Origin: Microbacteriaceae bacterium PS02070
Lineage (GTDB): Bacteria; Actinomycetota; Actinomycetes; Actinomycetales; Microbacteriaceae
DNA: 64,000 nucleotides
NCBI GenBank assembly: GCA_029959865.1
Contig: JASCPE010000002.1
Span: forward strand, 186,001-250,000
Direction of reading: 5' to 3'
The notes beneath the pieces were generated by a model that was not told the origin of the DNA, made no database searches, and saw only the letters and a program-made list of their open reading frames with translations. Below, piece by piece: positions 16,450 to 25,974 of this stretch. The first letter of the stretch is position 1, and each line of letters begins with the position of its first letter. Both the position numbers and the translations under genes were made by a program.

Positions 16450-18429
16450 GTGAGAGTCGCGATCATCGCAGAATCTTTCCTCCCGCACATGAACGGGGTG
16501 ACCGGGTCCGTTCTTCACATCCTGCGTCACCTCGAACGCTCCGCTCACGAAGCGATCGTGATCGCGCCCGGATCGATAGGCGTTCCGGACCGCGTGCACG
16601 GGGCAGCCGTCATCACGGTCCCCTCCGTGCCGCTTCCCTCCTATCCGCAGGTGCGAGTGGCGGCAACCTCCGTCGGTCGCATCGAGCGTGACCTGGCCGC
16701 GTTCGACCCCGATGTCGTACACCTCGCGTCGCCCTTCGTGCTCGGCGCACAGGCCGTGGCCGCGGCGGAGCGATTGAGAATACCCACCGTCGCCGTCTAC
16801 CAGACCGACGTGGCCGGCTACACCGAAAGGTACGGGGTGCCAGCGGCATCCCGCATCGCGCAGCAGCGCATCACACGGCTGCACCGCCGAGCCACGCTGA
16901 CGCTCGTGCCATCCACGAGCGCGCGCGAGCAGTTGACCGCGTTCGGTGTAGATCGGCTGCGCACGTGGGGCCGTGGGGTGGACACCGCACAGTTCCATCC
17001 CGGGCAGCGTGATCACGCGTGGCGCTCGCGCGTCGCCCCCGGACGCACGATCGTCGGGTTCGTCGGCAGGCTCGCCTCGGAGAAGCAGGTGGAACACCTC
17101 GTTGCGGTCGCGGACCTCCCCGGTGTCCAACTCGTCATCATCGGAGACGGCCCTGCGCGCAAGGACCTGGAACGGGTGCTTCCTGACGCTCTGTTCCTCG
17201 GCTATCAGAGCGGCGACACGCTCGCCCGGTCGGTTGCGAGCTTCGACGTGTTCGTCCACCCCGGAGAGAGCGAGACATTCGGTCAGACCATTCAGGAAGC
17301 ACTCGCCAGTGGTGTTCCGGTCGTCGCGACCGGTCGTGGCGGACCTCGCGATCTCGTGCGCAGCTCAATTGACGGCTGGCTCTATCGCCCCGGCGACCTC
17401 GCGGAGCTGAGAGAGCGCGTCCGTGACCTAGCCGGTGATGGCGCCAAACGGCACGCGTTCGGACTCGCGGCGCACGAGGCCATGCGCGATCGCACCTGGC
17501 CGGCGTTGTGCGCGCAGCTTCTCACTCATTACGACGAGGCCGCCCGCCTCCACTCGTTCGATGAGAGGGACACACGCCGCCGCCGCCCACAGCGCAGACC
17601 CGAACGCGTTCCCCCGCCGCCGGTGGCACGAGCGTGGCGTCGGTACGTCGCTCTGGGCGACTCCATCACCGAAGGTCTGTGCGACGGCTCCCGGATGCCG
17701 ACGGGGCAGTATCGCGGGTGGGCGGACCGACTTGCGCAGCTTCTCGCACTTTCGACCCCCGGGGAGGGGGAGTTCCGCTACGCGAACCTCGCTGTGCGGA
17801 GCCGTCGCGTCGTCGACCTTGTCCGCGAGCAGGTCCCGCACGCACTTGCGCTCCGCCCGGACCTCGTATCCATCCTGATGGGGGCGAATGACCTCGTCAG
17901 CCATCGCGAACCGGTCGACGATCTCGCGAACGCCATTGAGGGAGCGGTGAGGATGCTGCGCTCTCGCGGCTGCGATGTGCTGCTGGCGACACCGTTTCTC
18001 CCTGACCGTCGTGCGCGGGTGCTCTTTCGGGCGCGCTTCGACGACTTCGCGATTGCGCTGCGCCGCATCGCCGTCGACACAGGGGCCATCCTCCTCGACC
18101 TGCATGCGATGCCCGAACTGGGCGAACTGCCCCTCTGGGCCGACGACAAGGTCCATCTGCGTTCCCGCGGACACCGACTCGTCGCATACCGCGCCGCAGA
18201 CGCTCTCGGCATCGCCCACGCGGACGCGTTGGCCGGCCTGGATGAGGCCTTCCACGCCGACGATGACGCGCTCCCGCTCGGGGGATGGGTGCGACGCGAC
18301 GTGCTGCCCTGGGCCTTGCGGCGAGTGCGCGGCCGGACCGCGGGCGACGGCCTCGCGGCCAAGCACTCCGATTACATCGTCATCCCGCGGCCGCACCGCC
18401 GGGGATCGGGAGTGGACACCGCGGTCTAG
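16450..18429 (+). CDS. Fusion protein: GT4 glycosyltransferase plus SGNH/GDSL hydrolase
   Basis: 659 residues in one unbroken frame. Residues 1-370 are a GT-B glycosyltransferase of the mannosyltransferase type: RVAIIAESFLPHMNGVTGSV, VGFVGRLASEKQVEHL and HPGESETFGQTIQEALASG (E-x7-E, about 272-290). An Arg/Pro linker (about 375-398) leads to an SGNH hydrolase: GDSIT (about 402), GANDL (about 478) and DDKVHLRSRGH (catalytic Asp and His, about 565-569). It may glycosylate and deacylate a cell-wall or lipid glycan. GTG at 16450 starts the conserved VRVAIIAESF; earlier in-frame codons are not conserved-looking. Confidence 0.85.
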   Translation: MRVAIIAESFLPHMNGVTGSVLHILRHLERSAHEAIVIAPGSIGVPDRVHGAAVITVPSVPLPSYPQVRVAATSVGRIERDLAAFDPDVVHLASPFVLGAQAVAAAERLRIPTVAVYQTDVAGYTERYGVPAASRIAQQRITRLHRRATLTLVPSTSAREQLTAFGVDRLRTWGRGVDTAQFHPGQRDHAWRSRVAPGRTIVGFVGRLASEKQVEHLVAVADLPGVQLVIIGDGPARKDLERVLPDALFLGYQSGDTLARSVASFDVFVHPGESETFGQTIQEALASGVPVVATGRGGPRDLVRSSIDGWLYRPGDLAELRERVRDLAGDGAKRHAFGLAAHEAMRDRTWPALCAQLLTHYDEAARLHSFDERDTRRRRPQRRPERVPPPPVARAWRRYVALGDSITEGLCDGSRMPTGQYRGWADRLAQLLALSTPGEGEFRYANLAVRSRRVVDLVREQVPHALALRPDLVSILMGANDLVSHREPVDDLANAIEGAVRMLRSRGCDVLLATPFLPDRRARVLFRARFDDFAIALRRIAVDTGAILLDLHAMPELGELPLWADDKVHLRSRGHRLVAYRAADALGIAHADALAGLDEAFHADDDALPLGGWVRRDVLPWALRRVRGRTAGDGLAAKHSDYIVIPRPHRRGSGVDTAV

Positions 18430-18434
18430 AAGGT

Positions 18435-18614
18435 TCAGCCGCTCTTGCGGCGGAACTCCCGCTTCTGCGTGATGGGAGCGTGCGACTCGTGCACGGCGGA
18501 GTCGCCGTCGAGGTGTGCTTCGCCTTGGCGATGCCGCTCGTTCTTCTTGTCGAGCGCCTCACGGAACTTGCGCTTCATTTCCTCCGAGGCGGAGACGTCT
18601 TCGTTCTCGGTCAT
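18435..18614 (-). CDS. DUF5302 small protein
   Basis: 59 residues, highly charged: ASEEMKRKFREALDKKNERH, then the C-terminal KREFRRKSG. This is the DUF5302 pattern seen in actinobacteria. No function is known. The ATG at 18614 follows a -10 hexamer by 6 nt. Confidence 0.85.
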   Translation of the reverse strand: MTENEDVSASEEMKRKFREALDKKNERHRQGEAHLDGDSAVHESHAPITQKREFRRKSG

Positions 18615-18620
18615 GGTCCT

Positions 18621-18626
18621 ACGATA
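18621..18626 (-). promoter_or_regulatory. -10 element of the DUF5302 gene
   Basis: TATCGT on the minus strand, 6 nt before the ATG at 18614; it fixes the start. Confidence 0.45.
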
Positions 18627-18707
18627 CGCACAGTCACGATCCACAGGGCCGACTGGTAGGCTGGATCGGGTTGCCTACATGGGCAATCGCTCAATTGAAA
18701 ACGAGCT

Positions 18708-18802
18708 CTGGGAGCAGGCGCGGCGGAAGCTGGTCTCCTGTGGTGGGTTCCCGACGAGGACAGGCCTCTTCGGTGATCTTCTACTGGTGGCCAGCTGCGC
18801 GA
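18708..18802 (+). ncRNA. Actino-pnp-like structured RNA leader
   Basis: A non-coding block 5' of pnp, in the place where the Actino-pnp RNA motif is known. AGCTGG (18728-18733) pairs with CCAGCT (18791-18796) to close the domain, and CCTGT (18737-18741) pairs with ACAGG (18760-18764) inside it. A further small stem, CACGG/CCGTG, lies at 18807-18822. The likely role is control of PNPase expression at the RNA level. Assignment is by position and visible pairing, not by a covariance search. Confidence 0.7.
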
Positions 18803-18858
18803 ATCACACGGATGTCTCCGTGCGCTGAGAACTGCTGCATTCCTGCTCCTTCGCACAC

Positions 18859-18885
18859 GCTCGTGCGCGAAACGCGCGCGCGAGC
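18859..18885 (+). promoter_or_regulatory. Hairpin directly before the pnp ribosome site
   Basis: GCTCG-T-GCGCG pairs with CGCGC-G-CGAGC around an AAA loop. It lies 10 nt before the AAGGAG ribosome site. In other bacteria a leader hairpin cut by RNase III mediates PNPase autoregulation; this could serve the same purpose. Confidence 0.5.
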
Positions 18886-18908
18886 CTAAACAAAGAAGGA
18901 GAGACCTC

Positions 18909-21167
18909 TTGGAAGGTCCTGAAATCACCGCCGCCGAGGCCGTTATCGATAACGGCCGATTCGGCACCCGTACTGTCCGGTTCGAGACCGGACGCCTCGC
19001 TCAGCAGGCACAGGGGGCCGTCGCCGCCTACCTCGACGACGAGACGATGCTCCTGTCGGCCACGAGCGCCGGTAAGCACCCGCGTGAAGGGTTCGACTTC
19101 TTCCCGCTGACCGTCGACGTCGAGGAGCGCTCCTACGCCGCCGGCAAGATCCCGGGGTCGTTCTTCCGCCGTGAAGGACGCCCCTCTACCGAGGCGATCC
19201 TCGTCTGCCGACTCATCGACCGTCCGTTGCGCCCGTCGTTCGTCGACGGCCTGCGCAACGAAGTCCAGATCGTCATCACCGTTCTCTCGATCGCGCCGGG
19301 CGAGTTCTACGACGCCCTCGCGATCAACGCCGCGTCCGCATCGACCCAGATCTCGGGTCTCCCGTTCTCCGGCCCCATCGCCGGTGTCCGCCTCGCCCTG
19401 ATCCCGGGTCGTGGCGAGCACGAGGACCAGTGGGTCGCCTTCCCGACCGCGCAGCAGCTCGAGGAGGCCGTCTTCGACCTCATCGTCGCCGGTCGCGTTC
19501 TGGAGGACGGCGAAGTCGCCATCATGATGGTCGAGGCCGAAGCCACCGAAGTGAGCTGGGACCTCATCAAGACCGGTGCGGTCAAGCCCAATGAGGAGAT
19601 CGTCGCTCAGGGCCTGGAGGCGTCGAAGCCCTTCATCAAGGAGCTCGTCGCCGCGCAGAACGTCATCGCGAACACCGCCGGTAAGGAGATCCAGGAGTAC
19701 CCGGTCTTCCCGGCATACTCGCCCGAGGTATACGACTTCGTCGCTGAGCGTGCCTACGACGACCTTGTCGGCGTGTACCAGATCGCCGACAAGCAGGAGC
19801 GTCAGGGCGCTGACGACGCGGTGAAGGACCGCGTCAAGGCAGAGCTGATCGCGGCCACCGAAGCCAACCAGCTTCCGGCCGCCGCGCCGCTGGAATTCTC
19901 GGCTGCGTACAAGTCGGTGACGAAGAAGATCGTCCGTGGTCGCATCCTCGAAGAGGGCGTGCGCATCGATGGTCGTGGCCTGGCGGACATCCGTCCGCTC
20001 GACGCCGAGGTGCAGGTCATCCCGCGCGTGCACGGTTCCGCGATCTTCCAGCGCGGTGAGACCCAGATCCTGGGTGTCACGACGCTGAACATGCTCAAGA
20101 TGGAGCAGCAGATCGACTCGCTGTCGCCCGTCACGCACAAGCGCTACATGCACCACTACAACTTCCCGCCCTACTCGACCGGTGAGACCGGTCGTGTGGG
20201 CAGCCCGAAGCGTCGCGAGATCGGGCACGGCTTCCTTGCCGAACGCGCTCTCGTGCCAGTGCTGCCCAGCCGCGAGGAGTTCCCGTACGCGATCCGTCAG
20301 GTCTCCGAGGCCCTCGGCTCCAACGGGTCGACCTCGATGGGCTCGGTCTGCGCCTCGACCCTCTCGCTGCTGAACGCGGGTGTGCCGTTGCGTGCTCCCG
20401 TCGCCGGCATCGCGATGGGCCTCGTCTCCGACGAGGTTGACGGCGAGACCCGCTATGCCGCGCTGACCGACATCCTGGGAGCCGAGGACGCCCTCGGTGA
20501 CATGGACTTCAAGGTCGCCGGTACGAGCGAGTTCGTCACGGCGATCCAGCTCGACACGAAGCTCGACGGCATCCCGTCGTCGGTGCTCGCCGCCGCCCTG
20601 ACACAGGCCAAGGAAGCGCGTCAGACCATCCTGGGTGTGCTCACCGAGGCGATCGATGCGCCCGACGAGATGGCCGCGACCGCTCCGCGCGTGATCAGCG
20701 TCCAGATCCCGGTCGACAAGATCGGCGAGCTGATCGGCCCCAAGGGCAAGACGATCAACGCGATCCAGGACGAGACCGGCGCCGACATCTCCATCGAGGA
20801 GAACGGCACTGTCTACATCGGCGCCGTCGACGGCCCGTCCGCGGAGGCCGCGCGTGCGCAGGTCAACGCGATCGCCAACCCCACCAACCCGGAGGTCGGC
20901 GAGCAGTTCCTGGGGACCGTCGTCAAGATCGCGAGCTTCGGTGCGTTCGTCTCGCTCCTTCCGGGCAAGGACGGACTGCTGCACATCAGTGAGGTCCGCA
21001 AGCTCACCGGTGGCAAGCGGGTCGAGAATGTCGAAGACGTTCTTTCGGTCGGACAGAAGCTGCTCGTGCGCATCACGAAGATCGACGACCGCGGCAAGCT
21101 GTCGCTGGAGCCGGTCCTCGATGAAGCCGAAGGTGGCGACGACACTCCCGCCGAGCCGGCGGAGTAA
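18909..21167 (+). CDS. pnp: Polyribonucleotide nucleotidyltransferase (PNPase)
   Basis: 752 residues, full length: two RNase PH domains (about 10-240 and 330-560) joined by a helical domain, then KH ([20 protein letters not shown], about 617-636) and S1 ([21 protein letters not shown], about 677-697). It degrades RNA 3' to 5' using phosphate and also makes tails. The start is TTG at 18909, just after [27 protein letters not shown] is the usual family opening. The leader carries two structured elements, which suggests autoregulation. Confidence 0.97.
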   Translation: MEGPEITAAEAVIDNGRFGTRTVRFETGRLAQQAQGAVAAYLDDETMLLSATSAGKHPREGFDFFPLTVDVEERSYAAGKIPGSFFRREGRPSTEAILVCRLIDRPLRPSFVDGLRNEVQIVITVLSIAPGEFYDALAINAASASTQISGLPFSGPIAGVRLALIPGRGEHEDQWVAFPTAQQLEEAVFDLIVAGRVLEDGEVAIMMVEAEATEVSWDLIKTGAVKPNEEIVAQGLEASKPFIKELVAAQNVIANTAGKEIQEYPVFPAYSPEVYDFVAERAYDDLVGVYQIADKQERQGADDAVKDRVKAELIAATEANQLPAAAPLEFSAAYKSVTKKIVRGRILEEGVRIDGRGLADIRPLDAEVQVIPRVHGSAIFQRGETQILGVTTLNMLKMEQQIDSLSPVTHKRYMHHYNFPPYSTGETGRVGSPKRREIGHGFLAERALVPVLPSREEFPYAIRQVSEALGSNGSTSMGSVCASTLSLLNAGVPLRAPVAGIAMGLVSDEVDGETRYAALTDILGAEDALGDMDFKVAGTSEFVTAIQLDTKLDGIPSSVLAAALTQAKEARQTILGVLTEAIDAPDEMAATAPRVISVQIPVDKIGELIGPKGKTINAIQDETGADISIEENGTVYIGAVDGPSAEAARAQVNAIANPTNPEVGEQFLGTVVKIASFGAFVSLLPGKDGLLHISEVRKLTGGKRVENVEDVLSVGQKLLVRITKIDDRGKLSLEPVLDEAEGGDDTPAEPAE

Positions 21168-21192
21168 TCTCCACCGAGGAGCGCATACCGGT

Positions 21193-21230
21193 ACGACTGC
21201 CCCGTGGCCATCAGGCCGCGGGGCAGTCGT
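21193..21230 (+). terminator. pnp terminator
   Basis: A long GC hairpin, arms 21193-21208 and 21213-21230, with the core ACGACTGCCCCG/CGGGGCAGTCGT. It is followed by CGTTTCG. Confidence 0.75.
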
Positions 21231-21372
21231 CGTTTCGCGAAAATCGTGATCGGAGCGTTATCAAATATTCACTCGTCGGTCGCGCCGATCACACTCGTTG
21301 TCCCCCTGCGGCCCTACCCTCGAAGTACACACCGGCGGCTCCGGTCCCGGTCGATGTACTCGGGGGAATGAC

Positions 21373-22398
21373 GTGGAAGCGACAGGGCCAGCGCCGCAGG
21401 CGATGGTGACCCGTGTCGCGTTGCGCGGCCGCCACCCTTCGGCTCCGATCCCCGTGCAGGGCCCGCCGCTCGGTGACGGTGTGCGAGTACCCCTCGGCGA
21501 AACGGGCGCATCGGTGTTTCCCGTGGTCCTGGGCGCGGCCGAGTTCGGCTGGCGATTGGACATCGGCAAAGCCCATCGCGTCATGGATGCCTACCGAGCC
21601 GCAGGGGGCAACGCGATTCACACCGCGGATGGCTACTCCGCGGGTCAGAGTGAGCACGTCGTCGGTCAGTGGGCGCACACCCGCGGCATCCGCGACGAAC
21701 TCGTGGTGACGGTTCGCGTCGGCGATCATCCCGACCATCCGGGCCTGGACTCCGTCAATCTGGTGCGCGCCGTCGAGGCGTCGCTGGCGCGCTTGCGGAC
21801 CGACCGCATCGATGTCCTGTCACTGGACGCGGGCGCGGACAAGGACACGCCGCTGGAACACGTCTTGGCGACCGTCGGGTGGCTGATCGAGACCGGCAAG
21901 GTGCGCGCCGTGGGCGGGTTCGGCTTCTCGGCCGCTCAACTCGTGGAGGCACGAATTCTCGCCGCTGCCGGCTATCCCCGGCTTCAGGTGGCAGACATCC
22001 CCTACAACATCCTCCGTCGACGAGAGCTGGACGCTGACCTTCCGCTCGTTCTGGCCGCACAAGGCATCGCGGTGACCGCGTCGCGCGCGCTGGAGCACGG
22101 CTTCCTCGCCGGTGCGCACCGATCCCGTTCCGGTCTGGGGCGCACGGTTCGCGGGCGCCAGCTTGCCGCGCACATGAACCGTCGGGGCAAGCGCACGCTC
22201 GCGGTGCTCGATGCGATCGGCTCCGAGTTGTCCATTCCCATCGCCTCGGTCGCTCTCGCCTGGCTCCTCGCCCAGCGCCTCATCACAGCGGCGGTCGTCA
22301 ATGCCTCCGACGAAGCGCAGATCGGCGATCTGACTCGCGCGATCGGTGTGCAGCTGAGCCGCGCACATATGACGGAAATCGCACGGGTCGCAGGCTGA
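21373..22398 (+). CDS. Aldo/keto reductase-like protein with a degraded active site
   Basis: 341 residues with the AKR barrel layout: HTADGYSAGQSEHVVGQW, SLARLRTDRIDVLSLDAGAD, ETGKVRAVGGFGFSA and a C-terminal cofactor block. The catalytic Tyr is kept (about residue 86). The usual Lys of the T-K-V-G motif is Arg (VTVRVGD, about 115), and the usual His of the L-x-H motif is absent (LSLDAGAD, about 151). It may bind NADPH without reducing carbonyls. GTG at 21373 follows CGGGGGA; ATG at 21403 is an alternative start. Confidence 0.75.
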   Translation: MEATGPAPQAMVTRVALRGRHPSAPIPVQGPPLGDGVRVPLGETGASVFPVVLGAAEFGWRLDIGKAHRVMDAYRAAGGNAIHTADGYSAGQSEHVVGQWAHTRGIRDELVVTVRVGDHPDHPGLDSVNLVRAVEASLARLRTDRIDVLSLDAGADKDTPLEHVLATVGWLIETGKVRAVGGFGFSAAQLVEARILAAAGYPRLQVADIPYNILRRRELDADLPLVLAAQGIAVTASRALEHGFLAGAHRSRSGLGRTVRGRQLAAHMNRRGKRTLAVLDAIGSELSIPIASVALAWLLAQRLITAAVVNASDEAQIGDLTRAIGVQLSRAHMTEIARVAG

Positions 22399-22460
22399 TC
22401 CCGCTCCCTGTCAGAAGACTGTCCTAGGCTGGAGCGGACGGCGGCCACAGACGAAGCGAG

Positions 22461-23066
22461 GTGCGTGTGACGCACTACCTTTACCTGGTTCGCCATGCCG
22501 AGTATCTCGATGCGGAGCATGGACTCGACGACGGTCCGCTCTCGCCCCGCGGCGGGCGACAGGCGGCACTGCTGGCAGACCGGCTCTCGCCGATCGACTT
22601 CACGGCGGTGTGGCACTCGCCGCTGACACGAGCGGCGCAGACCGCGGAAGTCATTGCGGAGCGGCTCCGGTCGGTCGATCCTCAGCCGTCGGCGTTGCTG
22701 TTCGACTGCGTTCCGACCGGGCCCACGCCCGATATGCCTTCGGTGTACGAAGGATTCTTCGGAGGGTTCACCGACGCGGAGTTCGAGGCGGGGCGTGCCC
22801 AGATGGAGGACGCCACGGCCGAGTTCCTGGTCCGAAAGCCCGACTGTCACGAGCTCCTCATCACTCACAACTTCGTGATCGCATGGTTCGTGCGTGAGGT
22901 GCTCGATGGCGCTGACTGGCGCTGGATGACGATCAATCAGGCCAACTGTGGCTTGACGATCCTGGCGCAGCGCCCGGGGCGCCCGTGGTCCCTCGTGACG
23001 CACAACGACCTCGGGCATCTCCCGGTCGAGCTGCGAACGGGGTTGCCGGAGACGCTCTACGTGTGA
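22461..23066 (+). CDS. Histidine phosphatase (phosphoglycerate mutase-like) family protein
   Basis: 201 residues. YLVRHAEYLD is the LxRHxE active site with the phospho-accepting His near residue 11, and the second His is in LLITHNFVIAWFV. LSPRGGRQAALLADRL is the phosphate pocket block. The substrate is unknown. Two in-frame GTG codons (22461 and 22467) could start it; a TAGGCT promoter hexamer lies about 35 nt upstream. Confidence 0.87.
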   Translation: MRVTHYLYLVRHAEYLDAEHGLDDGPLSPRGGRQAALLADRLSPIDFTAVWHSPLTRAAQTAEVIAERLRSVDPQPSALLFDCVPTGPTPDMPSVYEGFFGGFTDAEFEAGRAQMEDATAEFLVRKPDCHELLITHNFVIAWFVREVLDGADWRWMTINQANCGLTILAQRPGRPWSLVTHNDLGHLPVELRTGLPETLYV

Positions 23067-23248
23067 GGTCTCGGTTGTGTAACAGTGCGCGCCTGCGGTG
23101 AGCGAATCCGCGCGTTCGGGACACTCTCGGTGTGGACGTTGCACTGCCGTCGAGATCATCCTTTCGAATGATGTCGGTGGCGAGTGACGACAGCTAGCCT
23201 GAGGGCGGCATCGCCGGCACGTCGTGTGCCCCATCGGAAGGAACACCC

Positions 23249-24283
23249 ATGAAGCGCACCGGAATCGTCACGTTCGTCGGAGCGGTCACGCTCGCGCTCA
23301 CCCTCGCGGGATGCTCGAACGACCCGGGATCGACGGGCTCGGACGATGACGACTACTACTCGCCGATCGGCGAGTACACCGATGTGCTCTACGGTGGCGA
23401 CTTCGATGAAGAGGAATGGAACGCGCAGTACGTCGAGCGTGAGCGCGTTGTCGAGCAGATGGTCGCCGAATGCATGACGGATGAGGGCTTCGAGTACATT
23501 CCGCAGGAAGTCGACGAATCGATGTTCTCGTCGGGTGATGGTGACTCCGAGGAGAACGTCTACGAGCCGGACGACCGCGAGTGGGTGGAGCGTTACGGGT
23601 ACGGCATCGTGAACTGGCCCGGGCAGGAGGAGGCGGAAGAGATTCCCGTCGAGGAGGAGGAGATCCCGGTCGACCCGAACGCCGAGTACCTCGAGAGCCT
23701 CTCCGAGAACGAGCGGTTGGCCTACGAGGAAGCGCTCTGGGGTCCGCAGCCGACGGAGGAGGAGATGAACGACCCCGACTACGAGTGGCCCATGGACGAG
23801 GGCTGCTACAACGTCGCGCAGAACGAGGTCGGGTACCCCGGCGAAGACACTTACGCGGGCCTCGAGGAGGAGTTCGCTCCGCTCATGGAGTCCATGGAAG
23901 AGTTCTGGACCACGTCTTCGGAAGACCCCCGCTTCGCAGAGCTGGACGCGGCCTGGGCTGGGTGCATGAGCGAAGCCGGTCACTCGGGTTACACGACTCA
24001 GATGGATCCTCAGGACGAGATCAGCAACGAAGTGAACGCTTTCTGGGAGTCGCTCTCCGAGGAGGAGATGACGGAGGGCGTGGATCCGTACGACTCCCCG
24101 GAGATGGCGGAGATCGGGAAGCGTGAGGTCGAGACCGCGCTGGCTGACCTGGACTGCCGTGAAGAGGTCAAGTACACCGAGCGCACCGACGAGATCCGGA
24201 TCGAACTGGAAGAAGAGTTCGTCGCCGCGAACAAGGCGGAGCTCGAGGCATTCAAGGCAGCGGCAGAACAGGCCGCCGGCTAG
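23249..24283 (+). CDS. Acidic lipoprotein, first gene of an export operon
   Basis: 344 residues. A lipoprotein signal peptide (KRT...LALTLAGCS) has its lipobox Cys near residue 22. The mature part is extremely acidic, with many E/D runs, and has four spaced Cys in recurring settings: AECMTDEGFEY, EGCYNVAQ, AGCMSEAGHSGY and DLDCREEV. The first and third look like copies of one C-x5-G motif. The C-terminus is a Glu/Ala helix. No enzyme motif is seen. The stop overlaps the adaptor start by 1 nt, which ties it to the transporter as a possible substrate-binding or sensing partner. Confidence 0.85.
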   Translation: MKRTGIVTFVGAVTLALTLAGCSNDPGSTGSDDDDYYSPIGEYTDVLYGGDFDEEEWNAQYVERERVVEQMVAECMTDEGFEYIPQEVDESMFSSGDGDSEENVYEPDDREWVERYGYGIVNWPGQEEAEEIPVEEEEIPVDPNAEYLESLSENERLAYEEALWGPQPTEEEMNDPDYEWPMDEGCYNVAQNEVGYPGEDTYAGLEEEFAPLMESMEEFWTTSSEDPRFAELDAAWAGCMSEAGHSGYTTQMDPQDEISNEVNAFWESLSEEEMTEGVDPYDSPEMAEIGKREVETALADLDCREEVKYTERTDEIRIELEEEFVAANKAELEAFKAAAEQAAG

Positions 24284-25974
24284 TGGCGAAGGGGGAGCGG
24301 AGCGAGTTCGACGACCTTCTCGGCCCGGATCGTTCCGAGAAGCCTGCGCACGAGAGTTCGGATCCGCCGGCCGTCGAGGATGAATCTGACACCGCCGTCC
24401 TCGACACGGACGCTGACAGCCGCACGGGCGCTGAGCCTGAGACGGATACGAAGACGGAGGACAGTGGCACGGGGGAGTCCACCTCGCGCGTGCAGGGATG
24501 GCGTCGTGTGTTCCGCGGCAACCGTGTCCTCTGGCTGACCGCCCTCATCGGCGTGGTCGCCCTTGTCGGAGGGCTCCTCCTCGGAAGATTCGTGCTGTCA
24601 CCCGCGGACGCGGCCTCGCTTGCGGAGGCTCCGGAGCCCGGGCTGATCACCGTCGAAGTCGAGCGTGGCGTTCTCAGCAACGACGTGACGATCCGCGGCG
24701 AGATCGCCTACGCGGACTCGGTCGAGGTCACTTTGGAGGGCGGCGGCGAAGGCGCCTCGATCGTCACCGGCGCGGTGCCCGAAGCGGGGAGCAATCTGGA
24801 GGAGTTGAGCGTCGCCCTGGAAGTCACGGGACGCCCGATCATCGTGTTGCCGGGCGAGTTGCCGGCCTACCGCACCCTCACCTTCGGAATGACCGGCCCC
24901 GACGTCGTGCAGTTCAAGCAGGCCATGCGAGAGGTGGGTCTGGACGCGGGTGATCCCGAGTCAGATGTGTTCGATGCCACCGCCGCGAACGCCGTCACGG
25001 CGCTCTACGCGGAAGTGGGCTATCCGGCGCCGGCATCCGAGGAGGGAGCCGCCGAGGCTGTGCAGCTTGCGCGCGACAGCGTGCGCGCCGCCGAGCAGGA
25101 GGTGGAGACGGCGCGCGCCGCGTTGGACAACGTTTCGTCCGGGGTGTCGGCAGTGGATGTCCTGCGCGCCGACAATGCGGTCAACGCTGCGTCTCGCGCT
25201 CTGGAGGCGGCGCGTGCGGAGACGCCTGACGACACTCTTCAGATCGCCGCCCTGGAAGATGAACTCGCGGTCGCCAAGCTGGAACGTGAGGAACTGAACC
25301 GAGCACCGGACAGTTCCGGGGAGAAGGCGGCGCTCGAGGCGGCGCAGGGGTCTTTGACCTCGGCCCAAGAAGACCTCACGCGTGCGCAGCAGGACGCGCT
25401 GCCGAGCCTTCCGTCGGGCGAGGTGCTCTACCTCGCCGAGCTTCCCCGCCGCATCGATGCCGTCAACGTCGCGCGCGGCGACGCACTCGAGGGCCCCGCG
25501 CTGGTCGTCTCCGGCGCGACCTTGAGCATGTCCGGATCGGCGGCACCCGCTGATGCCGCACTGCTGGAGGTGGGGGCGGAGGCGAGCTTCGCGCTCCCCG
25601 AGGGCGGGGACGGCGTTGCCGTCGTCACGGCGCTCGAAGCGGGAGCAAGTACGGAGGACCGCTGGACCGTGACGTTGGAGCCGAAAGACCTGACCCCCGA
25701 GCAGATCACGAATCTGCAGGGGACCAATGTTCGCGTCCAGATTCCCGTCGGGGCGACGGAGGGGGAGGTGCTGTACGTGCCGGTGGCGGCGCTGACCGCC
25801 GGCCCGGGCGGAGAGGAACGGGTCGAGGTCGTCGATGGGGATCCGCGCGACGGGGACGAGGCCGAGACACGACTCGTGGTTGTCGAGACGGGGCTCGCGG
25901 CACAAGGATCGGTGGAGGTTCGTCCGATTGAGGATCCGCTCGACGAGGGCGACCTCGTGGTGGTGGGTCGGTGA
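24283..25974 (+). CDS. HlyD/MacA-like membrane adaptor with peptidoglycan-binding domain
   Basis: 563 residues: an acidic cytosolic N-terminus (1-75), one membrane span (VLWLTALIGVVALVGGLLLG, about 78-97), a barrel-like start (ITVEVERGVLSNDVTIRGEI), a PG_binding_1-like segment (LTFGMTGPDVVQFKQAMREV, about 203-222), an Ala/Glu coiled coil (about 255-370) and a C-terminal beta region. In Gram-positives such proteins couple MacB-type ABC pumps to the wall. GTG start overlaps the lipoprotein stop; the end overlaps the ATPase gene by 4 nt. Confidence 0.85.
   Translation: MAKGERSEFDDLLGPDRSEKPAHESSDPPAVEDESDTAVLDTDADSRTGAEPETDTKTEDSGTGESTSRVQGWRRVFRGNRVLWLTALIGVVALVGGLLLGRFVLSPADAASLAEAPEPGLITVEVERGVLSNDVTIRGEIAYADSVEVTLEGGGEGASIVTGAVPEAGSNLEELSVALEVTGRPIIVLPGELPAYRTLTFGMTGPDVVQFKQAMREVGLDAGDPESDVFDATAANAVTALYAEVGYPAPASEEGAAEAVQLARDSVRAAEQEVETARAALDNVSSGVSAVDVLRADNAVNAASRALEAARAETPDDTLQIAALEDELAVAKLEREELNRAPDSSGEKAALEAAQGSLTSAQEDLTRAQQDALPSLPSGEVLYLAELPRRIDAVNVARGDALEGPALVVSGATLSMSGSAAPADAALLEVGAEASFALPEGGDGVAVVTALEAGASTEDRWTVTLEPKDLTPEQITNLQGTNVRVQIPVGATEGEVLYVPVAALTAGPGGEERVEVVDGDPRDGDEAETRLVVVETGLAAQGSVEVRPIEDPLDEGDLVVVGR

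Noticed and set aside
18804-20984. 726-codon open frame on the minus strand opposite pnp
   Set aside because: Mirror frame of a highly conserved gene; the Leu/Asp/Arg-rich sequence shows no domain.
23171-23200. ATGTCGGTG before the lipoprotein operon as a damage-type promoter
   Set aside because: The upstream half resembles the motif, but the position 8 nt later reads CGACAG, not TANNNT.
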